64,000 bases of DNA from Pelomyxa schiedti. Its lineage: Eukaryota > Evosea > Pelobiontida > Pelomyxidae. Shown in pieces: positions 22,873 to 33,823 of this stretch. A model generated the notes under the pieces. The model was not told the DNA's origin and did not search any database. It saw only the letters and a list, made by a program, of their open reading frames with translations. Both the position numbers and the translations under genes were made by a program. Each line of letters opens with the position of its first letter. The first letter of the stretch is position 1. The stretch lies in the NCBI GenBank assembly GCA_020536535.1, contig JAHLWZ010000583.1:1-64000 (forward strand), written 5' to 3'.

Positions 22873-25800
22873 TCACACATGGAATTCTCTGAGGGATGTT
22901 ATTTGTGTGATGGCCTTGTTGCACCTCGTCATTTGTTCTTTAATTTGTGCCATTTGTTGTGCTGCCTGTGGTGATTCCTTGCGTTTGTTGTCAATGAAAA
23001 AGGGAGAATTCAATTGAATGCACCTTAAGGAGCTGGGAGAGGTCATTATCACCATTGTATAGGGATGATACAAGGGTAGTGTGGAGGTTGCGGAGTGTGT
23101 TGTAGACCAGAAAATGCATGATGGCCTTAGGTACTGTGTCCGCTATGTTTTTCTGTACAATCGTAAAGTAGGCTTCGAGGAAGGCACCTGTTGAAAGCGG
23201 TAAGTAAATATGTGCATACATAGTTTTAAAAAAAACCAATTAGCTTCACTTGGATGCTATCTTTCTCGCCGACGGTGGGATCATCTACGAACAGCTAGGA
23301 GTTGATGATGAGTGAGAGTATAATTACGCGAGACGGGCAGTACCTTCATTTCGTTTTGGATTGCAATAGGATCGGGGTTCTCAGGCTCCTCAGGTTCCTC
23401 AGTTGGTTTTTCTTGTTCCGGTGGTTGTTGAGGTTCCAAATGAGATGTGGCTACCGAGGAATCCAAAGGAGGCCCGGCAGATGATGGTGGAGCCGGGGCT
23501 CGTGATGCCGTGGTTGTTGATACCTGGTAGAAAATGAATAATTGGGGATAAACCCAGGAAAAAAATTTCAAGCAGTCACCCTGGAATGTCCAAACAATGC
23601 ACTTGCAATTCTGGAACGCCGTCGCTCCTGTTGATACTGTTATAAAAAAAAAATTAGTTACTTTGAAAGTTGGTACTTTTTTTGTGGTAGAGCGTATGCA
23701 TCCATCGATATGTTTGTGGGCAACCTTGAGTTCCTCAAACCATATTCCACAGATTGGACATTGGTACTGCCTCAGGGTGAAAAAAACCGAATAGTGTTAG
23801 CTTTACACACCACTTGGTTAGGTGTCATGGGAGGTAGCCCCACAGCAGATGTTGTTGTCGGTGTACTGGTTGGTGTTGGTGGTGCCGGACTTGGAGTGAT
23901 TGTTGGTTTCGCAGAAGCGGAGACCGGCGAAATCGGCTTTATATCTGGTCTTGTAAGGGGTTTTACCTGTAGAAAATTAGGCTTTTTTGGTCACATAACA
24001 CAGAGTACCTTTACGGGTGGGGAAGTGGGAGAAAGAACGGAGCGCAAAATTTGAGAAGTGGAAAAATCAGGATGAGAGGTATTGAGGTAGGCGAGCTCGA
24101 TCTATGCTGTGTAAGTTGCATTCTAGTACTTGAAAGGTACCTTGATTAAATATTCGATCATTTGTCGAGTGGGTTGAAGATTTGTATTGAGCAAAGAATT
24201 AGTAGTTTCGATTACAGAGGTGCAGAGGCGAGGCAAAAGAGAAAGATGCTTTTGTGAAAGTAAGATACAGGTAAACCTGGAGATCTTTACCTGTGTGGCA
24301 AGTTTAGAAGTTGTTTGTACCAGCTCCTCATGCACCATTTCGCAACACTACAAGTTTGAGTCATAATGAAACAGGGGTAATTGTACCTGAATGGATGGCG
24401 CCAGTAACTTCTGTATTTGCTTTTTTATCAGCACTTCAAATGAGGTTTCTGAGAGGAATAGAGCTGTTCGTGTTCCCTGTAAGAAAGAATCAATATCCGG
24501 TAAAAGGAAGGAATTCCAGCATACGGTTGAATTCCGAATTGCTGTCAAGAGGTCCTGGTCTGTTATCCCATCCATAGCATGAAGGGAAAAAACGTGAGCA
24601 GCAAAAATTTCATTTATTACATAGTTGATCCGGGCTCCTCCCGTCCTTTTCGAGCATAAATAGTAAGAAAATTGATTCGCCATACAGTTCAACAAGTGAC
24701 AGGGAATTCATGGTGCCATCAATGGTTTTACTCAGCTCAGTGGAGAATTTAGTGAGATGCTGAAGTAGCAAAGCTCCCTTATTGGAGTAAAGATTTTTTT
24801 AATAAAAAAGCAGATGCACACTTTATCACAAATTACTGTCGAGTGTACTTGATTATATTTTTCCAATTGACTTCGAGTATCTGCTTTCAGTCAGAAGGTG
24901 GCCAAACATTAAGTACATGCCTTCCAGGATAATGTTCACTCTAATCTTTACATCGGGAAGAATGGCTTTGAGTTTTTCCACAATTATCTGCGAGATTAAG
25001 GGAATGCAACTTACTGTGAAGATTTACCTGGTATAAAGTTTTTTGCAGATAGGAAACTCCCATTTGTTGCCGGTGGTGGTAGACGCTGTGTTGTAGGAAC
25101 TGTTGTTCATAACCTATCAGGAATTAAGTTAGAGGAAAGTAGATAACTGTAAAAATACGCGTATTATGGCAGACAACACCAATACATCCTCTGCAACCAC
25201 TTTTCTCCCACCTATACTGCATAAAAATGTGATGGACTCCTTAATGGTTACTTGGAAAATTACACGGCCATGGCATCTACATCTTTTCCCTGGAGTTATA
25301 TTAATTACTTGAGGCAACATACATAAGATACCAGTAAATCAATTTTTGAGATGACCTTAATTGTTCGGACACCAGTTGGATCAACTATAACCACTTAGAG
25401 AGTAGTATGAAGAACTGCTTACCAAGTTGAACAAATTGGTGAGTTTCAACATTTGCAGATAGCTGTGCCTCGTTCACTGTAATTACTATGCAATTTGGAT
25501 TGGAAATAAGCCTATTCGAGGTGAGAATAAAAACTATCTCAGAGCAACCATACTCTATAATAGCCTTCCGGAGAGTGAAATCTGACTGGTAATAAATGAA
25601 TATTTCTTTTCTTTAACAAGAGTAAAAGCACACCTTGGGTAATGGAGGGAGGTCCACTAACGTAATATCGATAACATGTGGAGAAAAAAGTTCGAGAATG
25701 ATGGGCCTCGAGCCACTTTTCACTGTTCGGACAGTCAGGGTTAACAAAGAGTTCTTAGAACTAACCACTCTCATTAGCAAACTCAGCTCTGATCTCAAAA

Positions 25801-26351
25801 ATGTTTGTGTATCGAACTGTGGGCTTATGAAGGAACGTGGCCCACTCTTCTCCTGTAGTCTTAGTTCATGTCAGGGTGATTAATGCCGGTTGGTATTATC
25901 ATTAATTCATAGATACACACGTTGTGATGCAACCGGGCCACCATTGGGCAAGTAGCAGAAACTCCCACAGGGAAAACACCACCAGAATTATCAGCAGGAA
26001 CAGGACAACCACCATCACCACCAGTAGCGGCAGTATTGCTTCCTCCCCCCATAGCATTACTATTAGGAACATTGACACTAGCTGCTGTTGTTGTTCTGGA
26101 ATCAAGTCTGTTTGGAATTGGCATAACCACAGTAGGAACAAGTGCGTTGATGAGAGTGGTCTTCCCACATGATTGGTGCCCAACACAACAAACAACCACA
26201 TCGTCAATGTGCCCTTTTCCATCTGTGTGTAAAATTTATGAACTACAACAGCAACAATATTATTGACTAGTTAAAAATGCTTTTTCTTTGTTCACAAACA
26301 TGAGCCAAGGAGGCTTTTGACTTGATCGAAAAACGGCACAAGGTTATCCAT
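22873..26351 (-). CDS. Divergent dynamin with a UBZ4-like zinc finger between stalk and GED
   Basis: Large GTPase for membrane scission. The start at 26351 gives MDNLVPFFDQVKSLLG, spliced to the G domain. G1 is GHQSCGKTTLINAL, followed by a Gly/Ser/Thr-rich insertion, then ATCPMVARL. A region like EEWATFLHK...IRSELS follows, then HVIDITLVDLPPLPK (G3, with DLPP where dynamins have DLPG), VITVNEAQLSANVET and RTIKVISKIDLL (G4). Stalk blocks include VYHHRQQMGVSYLQKTL, IRNST, FEVLIKKQIQKLLAPS, RQMIEYLIK and AYLNTSHPDFS. A Pro/Thr-rich linker then leads to a zinc finger at 23760-23698 (CPICGIWFEELKVAHKHIDG then C), a basic exon, a Pro/Glu-rich linker, and the GED (FLEAYFTIVQKNIADTVPKA then IMHFLV). 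Stop at 22873. Exon phases across the finger are consistent with one gene. Confidence 0.85.
23698..23760 (-). other. UBZ4/Rad18-type zinc finger coding segment within dynamin
   Basis: Encodes C-x2-C-x12-H-x3-C with the closing KHIDGC resembling the KHLDSC of Rad18-type ubiquitin-binding fingers. The flanking introns are in phase 0 on both sides (acceptor gaggcag, donor gtacca), so the finger lies on a removable exon. Confidence 0.65.
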
Positions 26352-26370
26352 TGGTTTTTTTTCACTCCTT

Positions 26371-26388
26371 CGTTTTCGTACGAAAACG
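26371..26388. promoter_or_regulatory. Perfect 18-base palindrome upstream of dynamin
   Basis: CGTTTTCGTACGAAAACG reads identically on both strands. It lies 20 bases upstream of the dynamin start codon, in the short space before the next gene. It could be an operator-like binding site or a leader hairpin. No other copy was noticed near other start codons. Confidence 0.45.
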
Positions 26389-26475
26389 GTTCGCGTACAT
26401 AGCTATGTGATGAATTCTCTCAATCTCAGAGACTGGGATTACTATCAGAACCCAAGAGAGAAGGCATCAAGCATG

Positions 26476-28117
26476 CTACCTAATTTTGTTTGACAATGGC
26501 AATGGGGTCAGTTGGCACCACCACAGGGACAAGGGATTTGTTGTACCTGTGACAACAGTTGATGAAGTGTTGGTCACAGAGAGAAACGCGGTTTTGGCTC
26601 CAGTGCAGCAGGATTTGAGGCGGTCTGATTGTTGATTGAGTTTGGTGTTTGTTGCGGAGGTTGCGGTTGTTGTAGTGGTGGTATGCGGTTGACTGTGGGA
26701 TTCGGGACTGTGTTGTTGGGGTGGTAGTTTGCTGCGTTGGGGTTTTGTTTGTTTGCGGGGGTGTTGCCGGTTGTTGTTTGTTGGTCTGAGTTCAAATGCT
26801 AGGATGAGAGGATTGAAGGAATTTGGAGGCAGAATGGGTGTGTAGTGCTGCAAAATAAAGCTGTCCGCGTAGTGATTGAATTCACCCTCTTTCCTGTTCA
26901 CCGAGAGATAGAGGCTGAGGCTTCGCAAAAGCGGTATAAGTTTGCTGAGGTGATCGGCTAGAGGAGGTATCCCCGAATTTGTGCTACTGCAAAGGTTTCC
27001 GGATTGCTTGCACTTGAGGCACAAGTGATGATGTACAGCTGTCTCAAGTATGAGTAAAACTTGTGCGTGCATCCTTGTGATAGTGAGGATGTATCCTTGT
27101 AATATAAGATAATTGGCTAACCATTGCCCTCGCACTTCTGCAACAGTTGGTTGTTCAGCTTGTGGCATAGAGGGATTTAGTAGAGTTTTGACTTCGGATA
27201 TCACGGTATCGTGCTGTTTAGGTATTATTTCAGACAGAGATCTTGTACAAAATTATTTATAGTTTGGTTTTGGGGATGAACTTCATCATACTGAGATGCT
27301 GCAGATTGAGTCCAAGCAAGGGCGTAGTACATAGAACGTCTGCCACTGATAGTGAATAATTTATCAAGTAATTAAGGGTTGAAACCTTAGTGCCGCATTA
27401 AAATCCCAATGCCCGAATTTTCCTAAAGCTTTTTTCTCCAGTGAAAACAGGCACTATTCTTTTACAGGAAAGTACCTGATGGTTTTATTGAAGACACTAG
27501 CGCCTTGTAGGATGCCTTCATCTGCTTAACAGCTTCTCCTGGGCTTGAAAACAGGACTCTTCCCCCTGAAACTCCATCTACTGCTTGCAACTAAGGTAAT
27601 CAATGTCACAACTAACAATATCAGAAACATAGTCCACACATATAGAGCTACAGGAGAAATAAGCACACTCCTAACACTGCAATCCTGAACCCTAATAATT
27701 GGTCAGTAGTCAGTTTCCAGTGTTTCCACCTTTCCACCCATTGATATTTTCCAAAAAAAAAAAAAAAATTTACGTGAGTACTGGGGAGCCAACGACCCTC
27801 TTGCGTTTGTGGCCCCCACGGCCACATCCAAGACTATTCCCAACAGCCACAACCCCTATATCCTGCCGTGATACACTGCAACTAGTACTACTGCTGCTAT
27901 TGTTGGCACTCTCCCCAAAACAAGTGTCCGGGGCCCCAAACGTAACTTTCTTCTTGGCTCCACCACCGTGCCTCCCACAATTGCCTTTGGAGACGGTTTC
28001 CGTCATCGGGGATCCGGGGCTTGTCCCACTTGTAGCAGTGGTTGCGGCGGCTCCTACGTCGTCGCATTCCGCTGCGCCTCGCGGTACCGTGGGAGGTGTC
28101 GCCTCCCGCATCACCAA
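26476..28117 (-). CDS. Unrecognised, probably nuclear protein
   Basis: Not recognised. Exon 1 (28117 to about 27775) encodes a Gly/Ser/Ala/Thr-rich region with KKKVTFGAPD and KRKRVVGSPV. Splicing can join this to VQDCSVRSVLISP and, through an intron gtagct...ttaccttag, to LQAVDGVSGGRVLFSSPGEA then VKQMKASYKALVSSIKPS. The next exons give FGHWDFNAAL, GRRSMYYALAWTQSAASQY and DEVHPQNQTINNFVQD. The long last exon (27204 and below) is helical (VRGQWLANYLILQGYILTI, HAQVLLILETAVHHHLCLK), then Asn/Gln/Thr/Ser-rich, stop at 26476. The helical part looks folded and conserved but I could not place it. An alternative reading ends the first part in a hydrophobic helix and stop near 27535. Confidence 0.5.
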
Positions 28118-28274
28118 CTCGTTGTGTATGAAATTATGTGAAAAAAGGAGTCAAAAGGGTACGTTTTTTTTTACAGTCACTTGTGTGCCACAAGCAAGGG
28201 TTTGTCCCGTGTATTTTTTTTTTTATTTATTTTGTATTTGGGTTGGTGGCTCTTGGGTGCCGGTGTAGTTGTTG

Positions 28275-29205
28275 TTAGAGTAAAGCAGCCAATAGAATGG
28301 CTGCAAGAAGAAGTATAGCGAGGGGAACCGCGGAAGTTCCGGCGGTGCTGGGTGTAGCTGGTTGGGAGTTAGACAAAACTTATTTGCTTTGTTTTTTGGG
28401 AATGGAATGCGTACTGCAGGGAATGCTCTTGTAGTAGAGATAGCCATATTCGGACTTGTACCCTTGGATAAAGTAGCAGTACGGCTCGGAAACGTAAGTC
28501 TCACAGTCTTTGCAGTTAGAGTCATAGCAAACATCCACCCAGAGGGAATAGTCCGTGTCACAGGTTACTGTGAAGTAGGCATCCTCGTAAGGGTACAGGC
28601 AGCACTCGTCGTATGGCTTGCACTCTTCCGAGGGATCCCACAGGGCAGGATCAGCATACAACCCGATTGGGGTTCCTCGGCAGTGTTCGTCATTGTAGAG
28701 GTTATATGTATTTGACCTTTGTACTGTCAGTGTTGTGTGTCACATACCGGAAACGAAAAAAACGCACTGGGGCAGAGTCAAGTTATAGACGGTACCACAT
28801 TCCACCTCTACGCTGCTACCCTCCTCACAAGACGTCAACGTGCACTCTTCCGAATTAACGGTAGGAATATCAATTGCTTCTGGGTTGTATATAAACTAAC
28901 CAAACGAAATTCAAAGTTCCAGTTAGTCGTGGAAAACGTAAACCATAAAAAAACAGTAACGCATCACAATGGTAATAAAAAAACCCCCGGCAATGCCCAA
29001 TTTTCAAAAGAAAACAAAAAACGATCCCGGGATTGTGGGACACCTGTCCATAAGCGTAGTACGGATCGTTGCAGTGCTCGACGTCTGACCACAACGTCAC
29101 TCGCGTCGTAGAGAATCCCATAACCCCGATCGCAGCGCACAACATCACTGTAACCGCTACGCCGCACAACCTCCCATAACCACAACCCCGCGGCATTGTC
29201 ACCAT
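28275..29205 (-). CDS. Secreted Cys-rich protein, probably GPI-anchored
   Basis: The Met at 29205 opens a signal peptide (GRLCGVAVTVMLCAAIGVMG). Short exons follow with regularly spaced Cys, Tyr and Asp: DVEHCNDPYYAYGQ, then EECTLTSCEEGSSVEVECG, then CKPYDECCLYPYEDAYF, CDTDYSLWVDVCYDSNC and YVSEPYCYFIQGYKSEYG. An intron (gtacgc...ccaaccag) joins KSIPC to TTPSTAGTSAVPLAIL and LLAAILLAALL, stop at 28275-28277. The Ser/Thr-rich segment followed by a terminal hydrophobic stretch with no basic tail is typical of a GPI-attachment signal. No family was recognised. A surface protein is likely. It lies 86 bases downstream of the Roco gene, same strand. Confidence 0.6.
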
Positions 29206-29290
29206 GTCCTTTTGTTTCTTCTTGTTTTTTCCTTCTTCGGCGAAACTAAAAACAAAAGAGAGAAGGAGTTGAGATCTCGTTGCAACGATC

Positions 29291-32200
29291 TTATGGTTCG
29301 CAGTGGTCCCATACATTGAGGATTCGGGACATCGAGGGGGTCACCGGCGACCAGCAGCACGTGATGACCTGCCTGGCCCAATCTGGCATGGATGTGGTTG
29401 GTTCCGAGAATGATGGTGTGGCGGTGGTGGTGACTGTGGGTTGCAACTGCATGAGGGGGTGTGCAGTGCCCACGAGGATGTGCACGTCATCGTGGGGTAT
29501 CGGCAGCAGCGCGATTGTGGGTCCCGTGTTCACGAATCCCACTGATGAATCATCATAGCGCCGCGCTGCGTGGTTGGGCCTGGCTGTTGTTGATGTTGTT
29601 GTTGCTGTTGTTTTGGTGTTGGTGGTTGCGGTGGATGTGTGGATGGAATTGGCCAATTGTATCTCAACAAAGTCCGCCAATGGCTCCATCACCCGGTAAA
29701 CAAGAATTCCTAGCCAATAATCGGTGAGGAAAAAAGGGCAAACTGATTAGGGATTTATTACCAAAGTTCCGTACATCATCCTTTGTGCTGCAGTGCGTGA
29801 ACCGGTCCACCACGTTCGCGGCCGGGACAACCTGTTTGTTGTTCAGAAGAGTTTCTGTATGAAAAAAAAAAGGGGGAAGGACCTTGGCCCAAGGGCCAGA
29901 GTCCGATTCATCCAAGGAAGTTACTAAAATCCGGCCTATGTTGTGTGTTATTGGAGGAATAAGTTGAAGAAACAAACCGGGATCGGCCGGCATCTCACCG
30001 TGAATGACGAGAGGGGGGTTTTGGTTGTGGAGGTGTTGCAATCCCGAGGCTACATTCCTCAGTATCTTTGCTCTCAAGCTCATAGGGAAAATCTTCTCCA
30101 GGGTGGTGAGTTGTTGTATCCGGTCACTAGTTTGGGTGGCAACGTGGGTCACACACATTTCAAGAAAGTTGCTCAGCTCAATTGCCTGTGGGATAAGGCC
30201 CAAAATGTCTTCGAAAATTCCCTTGAAGCAAGGAGGAATAGTGAGAGTAACGGCCTCTGTAACCAGCGACAACCGATTAGTGGTCTGAAGGATGCAGGAA
30301 CCAAGCACCTTGACAACATTGGGGTGCGTGGGGATTGCCCTCAAACAATTCGCCATAGGCAATGTTATTCGAGGGGAGCCATCCTCTGTTGCCGCTGCAT
30401 AGCCGTTGATCTGTCGTCGTTTTGTTCCAACGACGGCCGCGCTGGTGGGACCTCCAGGAGTAACAGTAAGGAAATCGCGCTCCGGGACTAGGTCAGTGAA
30501 ATGTACTGGGGTGCCGCTATTGGCTCTGTTGCCTTGCTTGCATATAAAGTTGCACGTTGTAAAACCTCCGGTAAGTTGTGCCTGGTCCACTGAAAAGAAG
30601 TGGAACTGTGGTGGTAGTACTTGTCCTTCTGCGCCATCAGGCAGGAGCATGAAAGGAGTTTGCACAAGCTCCGATAAGCAAATTGGGCATGGATAGGAAT
30701 ACACAGCCTGTGATAAATGCCTCTCCCTCACAAAGTTTTCCATCCAGGAAATTACAATTGCCATCAAATTGCACTTCCAGTGGGGTTCCTCTCCTTTCAG
30801 AAATGTTGTCAGCATTATGACATCAAATGAGTTATTCTTGTAGCCTGGGTATGTTATCAATAAGCGTTGGCTAATCGGCGATTCCTTGGTACTGAAAGTT
30901 TTTGAAAGCCACATTCCAGTTTTCCAATAAAGGTTAACAGTAACATCAGGAAGGTGACAGAGCATGGTCATCACTTTGCTTACTAGTCCCTCTATTAGAG
31001 GGCACCTAAAGTCAATTGACCTCCCATTCACAATGTCCCTCTGATCGTCAGGACATTGGCAGCGATCCTCCCAAATTTTATTCAATCTGCAGTGGAAGAT
31101 AGAAGGAGATGGTGCAGGAAGGAATGAAAAAGAAAGGTAGGGCCTGGGACTGTTATTTGTCATGAACATCAGGTCCAGTTCTAACATAAGTTCACGAAGG
31201 GAATCACCCTGTCGAGATAGCATTATATTTGCATACTGAGACATTTGTGAGAGTAGAGAAAGGAAGGAGTCGCCAGAGGCATATTCTTTAGCTGCAGCCA
31301 TTAGGTCATTGAACCACAAAGGCTGACACACTACCATGTCTTTCAAGCGGGAGTTCGATTGGAATTGTGAATGCCTGAAGTGGATAATGGCACCGGCATC
31401 GGACAAGAACTCACAGCACAGGGACAAGTCTATCTCATCAATGTGCTCCTTATTGGATGTCCCCACACCTTTTTTCTTTGCCAAGCGAAGAAACTCTGTC
31501 CACTTTAGAGTTTTTTCCGGGAGTGCCTTACAGAGGAGCATCCAATTGTGGGAAACTGGCGTCTCTTCCTTGGAGACATTCTTCTCGAGCATTTCTGCTA
31601 TGTCATATCCAGGTTTGTACAGAATTATTTCCCCACCCCCAGAGAACGGGTAACTGTATGACACTGCTTCAGTGTATGGCGTGCTGAGAGTGTAAAAGCC
31701 AATAAACTTCAGGTTTTTCCCAAGGTGTGGTGTGATGCACGGCTCCAGAAGTTTCTCGTTTATGTAGAGAGAAAAGTTTCTGTCTCTTTTGTGAGAAGAA
31801 ATTCCAATCACAACAACTTTTGCCCTTCCAGCTCTGTTGTATTGGTATTGACATTTAGATATCTCCCCAAGCCAAAAGTGAATCCTCTCTGTATTGCAAC
31901 GATTGTAATCAGTGGCATCAAAGAAGAGCAGAAATACTGACTTGCTAGTAAAGAGGAGTGGGTAAAATGCGTTCTCTCTGTCCCCTTTTTGAATGAATGA
32001 ATTAGATTGTTACATAAAACTATTACCTAATTCCCATGCAGTCCAGGTGTGATCTGAGTGTTTTGAGAGCTTAAATTGGCTTCGAATCGAAATGAGGCCA
32101 GTTTTTCGAGTAGAGCTTGCTTTTTTTACTTTGAGTCTGTTTTTGTTTGACACTAGAAAATCCACAAAAGCTGATTTGCCGTAAACATCTTCGCCAATGA

Positions 32201-33600
32201 GAACCATTTTATGAAGTGATGGAAACATAGGTGGCTTTCCAAAGAGAAGGTAATGTCTCAGGGAACTCCATCTAGACTGCCTCAAATGCTTTGGCACGTT
32301 TGCCAAAAGGGGGCTGGATTCATCCAAGATAACAGTTTTGATACGGGAGTGAAAGAACCACAGCGGGAGCCCGTGGATGTAATTTCCAGAGAGGTTCAGG
32401 CTTTTACAGCAAAGTCCCCTTAATTCATCTGGCACAGAGTCCATATGCAAGTCTGAAAGGTCAACATCTTTGCGTTTTAGAGCGTTTGTAAGAATCATTT
32501 CTTGTACTGCTGGCCAATTCCTCATTTGAATCCACCTCTGCAGCGCCAATCCCTTGAAATTAACCACCGGGATGTGCTTCCCTTCTGCACCCACTTCTTG
32601 TACTTCAGATTCAGATGATGGTTCCTGGAAAAGCTCTAACATATATCTCACAGTGGAAGGAGCCATTTCCGCGATATCAATGGTTTCCCCAGGCGCAAAA
32701 GAGAGGGGTAATGGCGAGTGGCCCGAGTGTCCATGAGAAGCTGTAACCCCTGAGAGAAATCAGTGGGCAATCCAGCGATTATATTGAACGAGCGAACATA
32801 GACGGAACGCTGGGCATACCGCCATTGTAGCGCGATGTTTCCAGAATTTCCGAAATCAATCCGGCCAGTGACTCCGCATCCCTGGTTTCATCCCACCGTA
32901 TCAGCTTCCGCGTGTACATCTTGTATCCTTGTTAAATTAGTAAGTCGCGTATGGGGTACGAATACACACCAAGAGTGCGGCCCAAATGAGAGCCTTTCCC
33001 TGGCCCGGCCGCCTCATCTCTACATGGGGGCCCCTGTACACAATCAAATACCGTCGCACCACATTGCCCCCAGTCCCTCCCCCTCCCCCTCCCCCAGCCC
33101 CGCGGGTGCCCGCCCCTTGTCCCTCCTCCCCCCCCCTCTGCCTCCGCCCCCTCCGCCGTCTCCTGCCCCTCCTCCCCCTCTGTGCTGTACAGGTGGGCCA
33201 GCTGCCTCTTGGTGGCTGGGGCCAGCACGTCCCCCACGCTCTGAATCACCGTGACGACAACGCGCACCCAGCTTCGGGAGCCCCCCGTCGGCCCACGGTG
33301 GGACCACGCGTCGTAGCCCCCCCACACCCTCAGACCCAAGGGGGCGGGGGGTGGTGGGCGCGCGGCCGCGCCGCCGCCCCCTGGGTCGGCGCATGAGCCT
33401 GGGCGTGGGTCGCAGGCGCCGTTGGCCCGCCACACGTGTGGGGGGGGCTGCTGGGCTGCTGCTGCCGCGCGGGCGAGGAGGGGGCCCAGCAGGAACTCGG
33501 CTTCCTCCCCGATCACCACGCAATCGACGCCGTGGTCCCCCTCCTCGTCTCCTCTTTTTGCTGTGGCGGGGCCACCGTCGTCCATCCTACTACTGGCCAT
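29291..33600 (-). CDS. Roco protein (LRR-Roc-COR) with degenerate kinase domain
   Basis: Member of the LRRK/Roco family. The start at 33600 begins MASSRMDDGGPATAKRGDEE with a GC-rich Gly/Ala/Pro leader. Two short exons follow (KMYTRKLIRWDETRDAES; SHGHSGHSPLPLSF). A short LRR-like region (ELRGLCCKSLNLSGNYIHG) precedes the Roc domain: MVLIGEDVYGKSAFVDFL (P-loop), WTAWELGN, SVFLLFFDATDYN and VVVIGISSHKRD. A COR-like region of several hundred residues follows from 31811 downwards. The C-terminal part resembles a kinase: PNVVKVLGSC, ILRNVASGLQHLHNQNPP, LVIHGEMPADPG (where HRD is expected), DDVRNFG, then WARQVITCCWSPVTPSMSRI. The VAxK lysine and DFG motif are not evident, so this looks like a pseudokinase. 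Stop at 29291. Confidence 0.78.
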
Positions 33601-33823
33601 TCGAATGGTGGTTTTCTGGGAAAAGGTCCTTCATGGTGATGATGGGATTTCGGTGCATTAGATACCAGATCAAAGCGACAATAAGGGGAGCGGGTGTGCA
33701 TCGCGCGGGGGAGGGACAATAACAGATGGACGAGGAGGCAGATAAGAAGTGTTTCGAGCTCAAATCTGGTACTCGACTCACTCTGTTGTGTGTTATTGTG
33801 TTGTTTACGGTTACATTGGGGGG

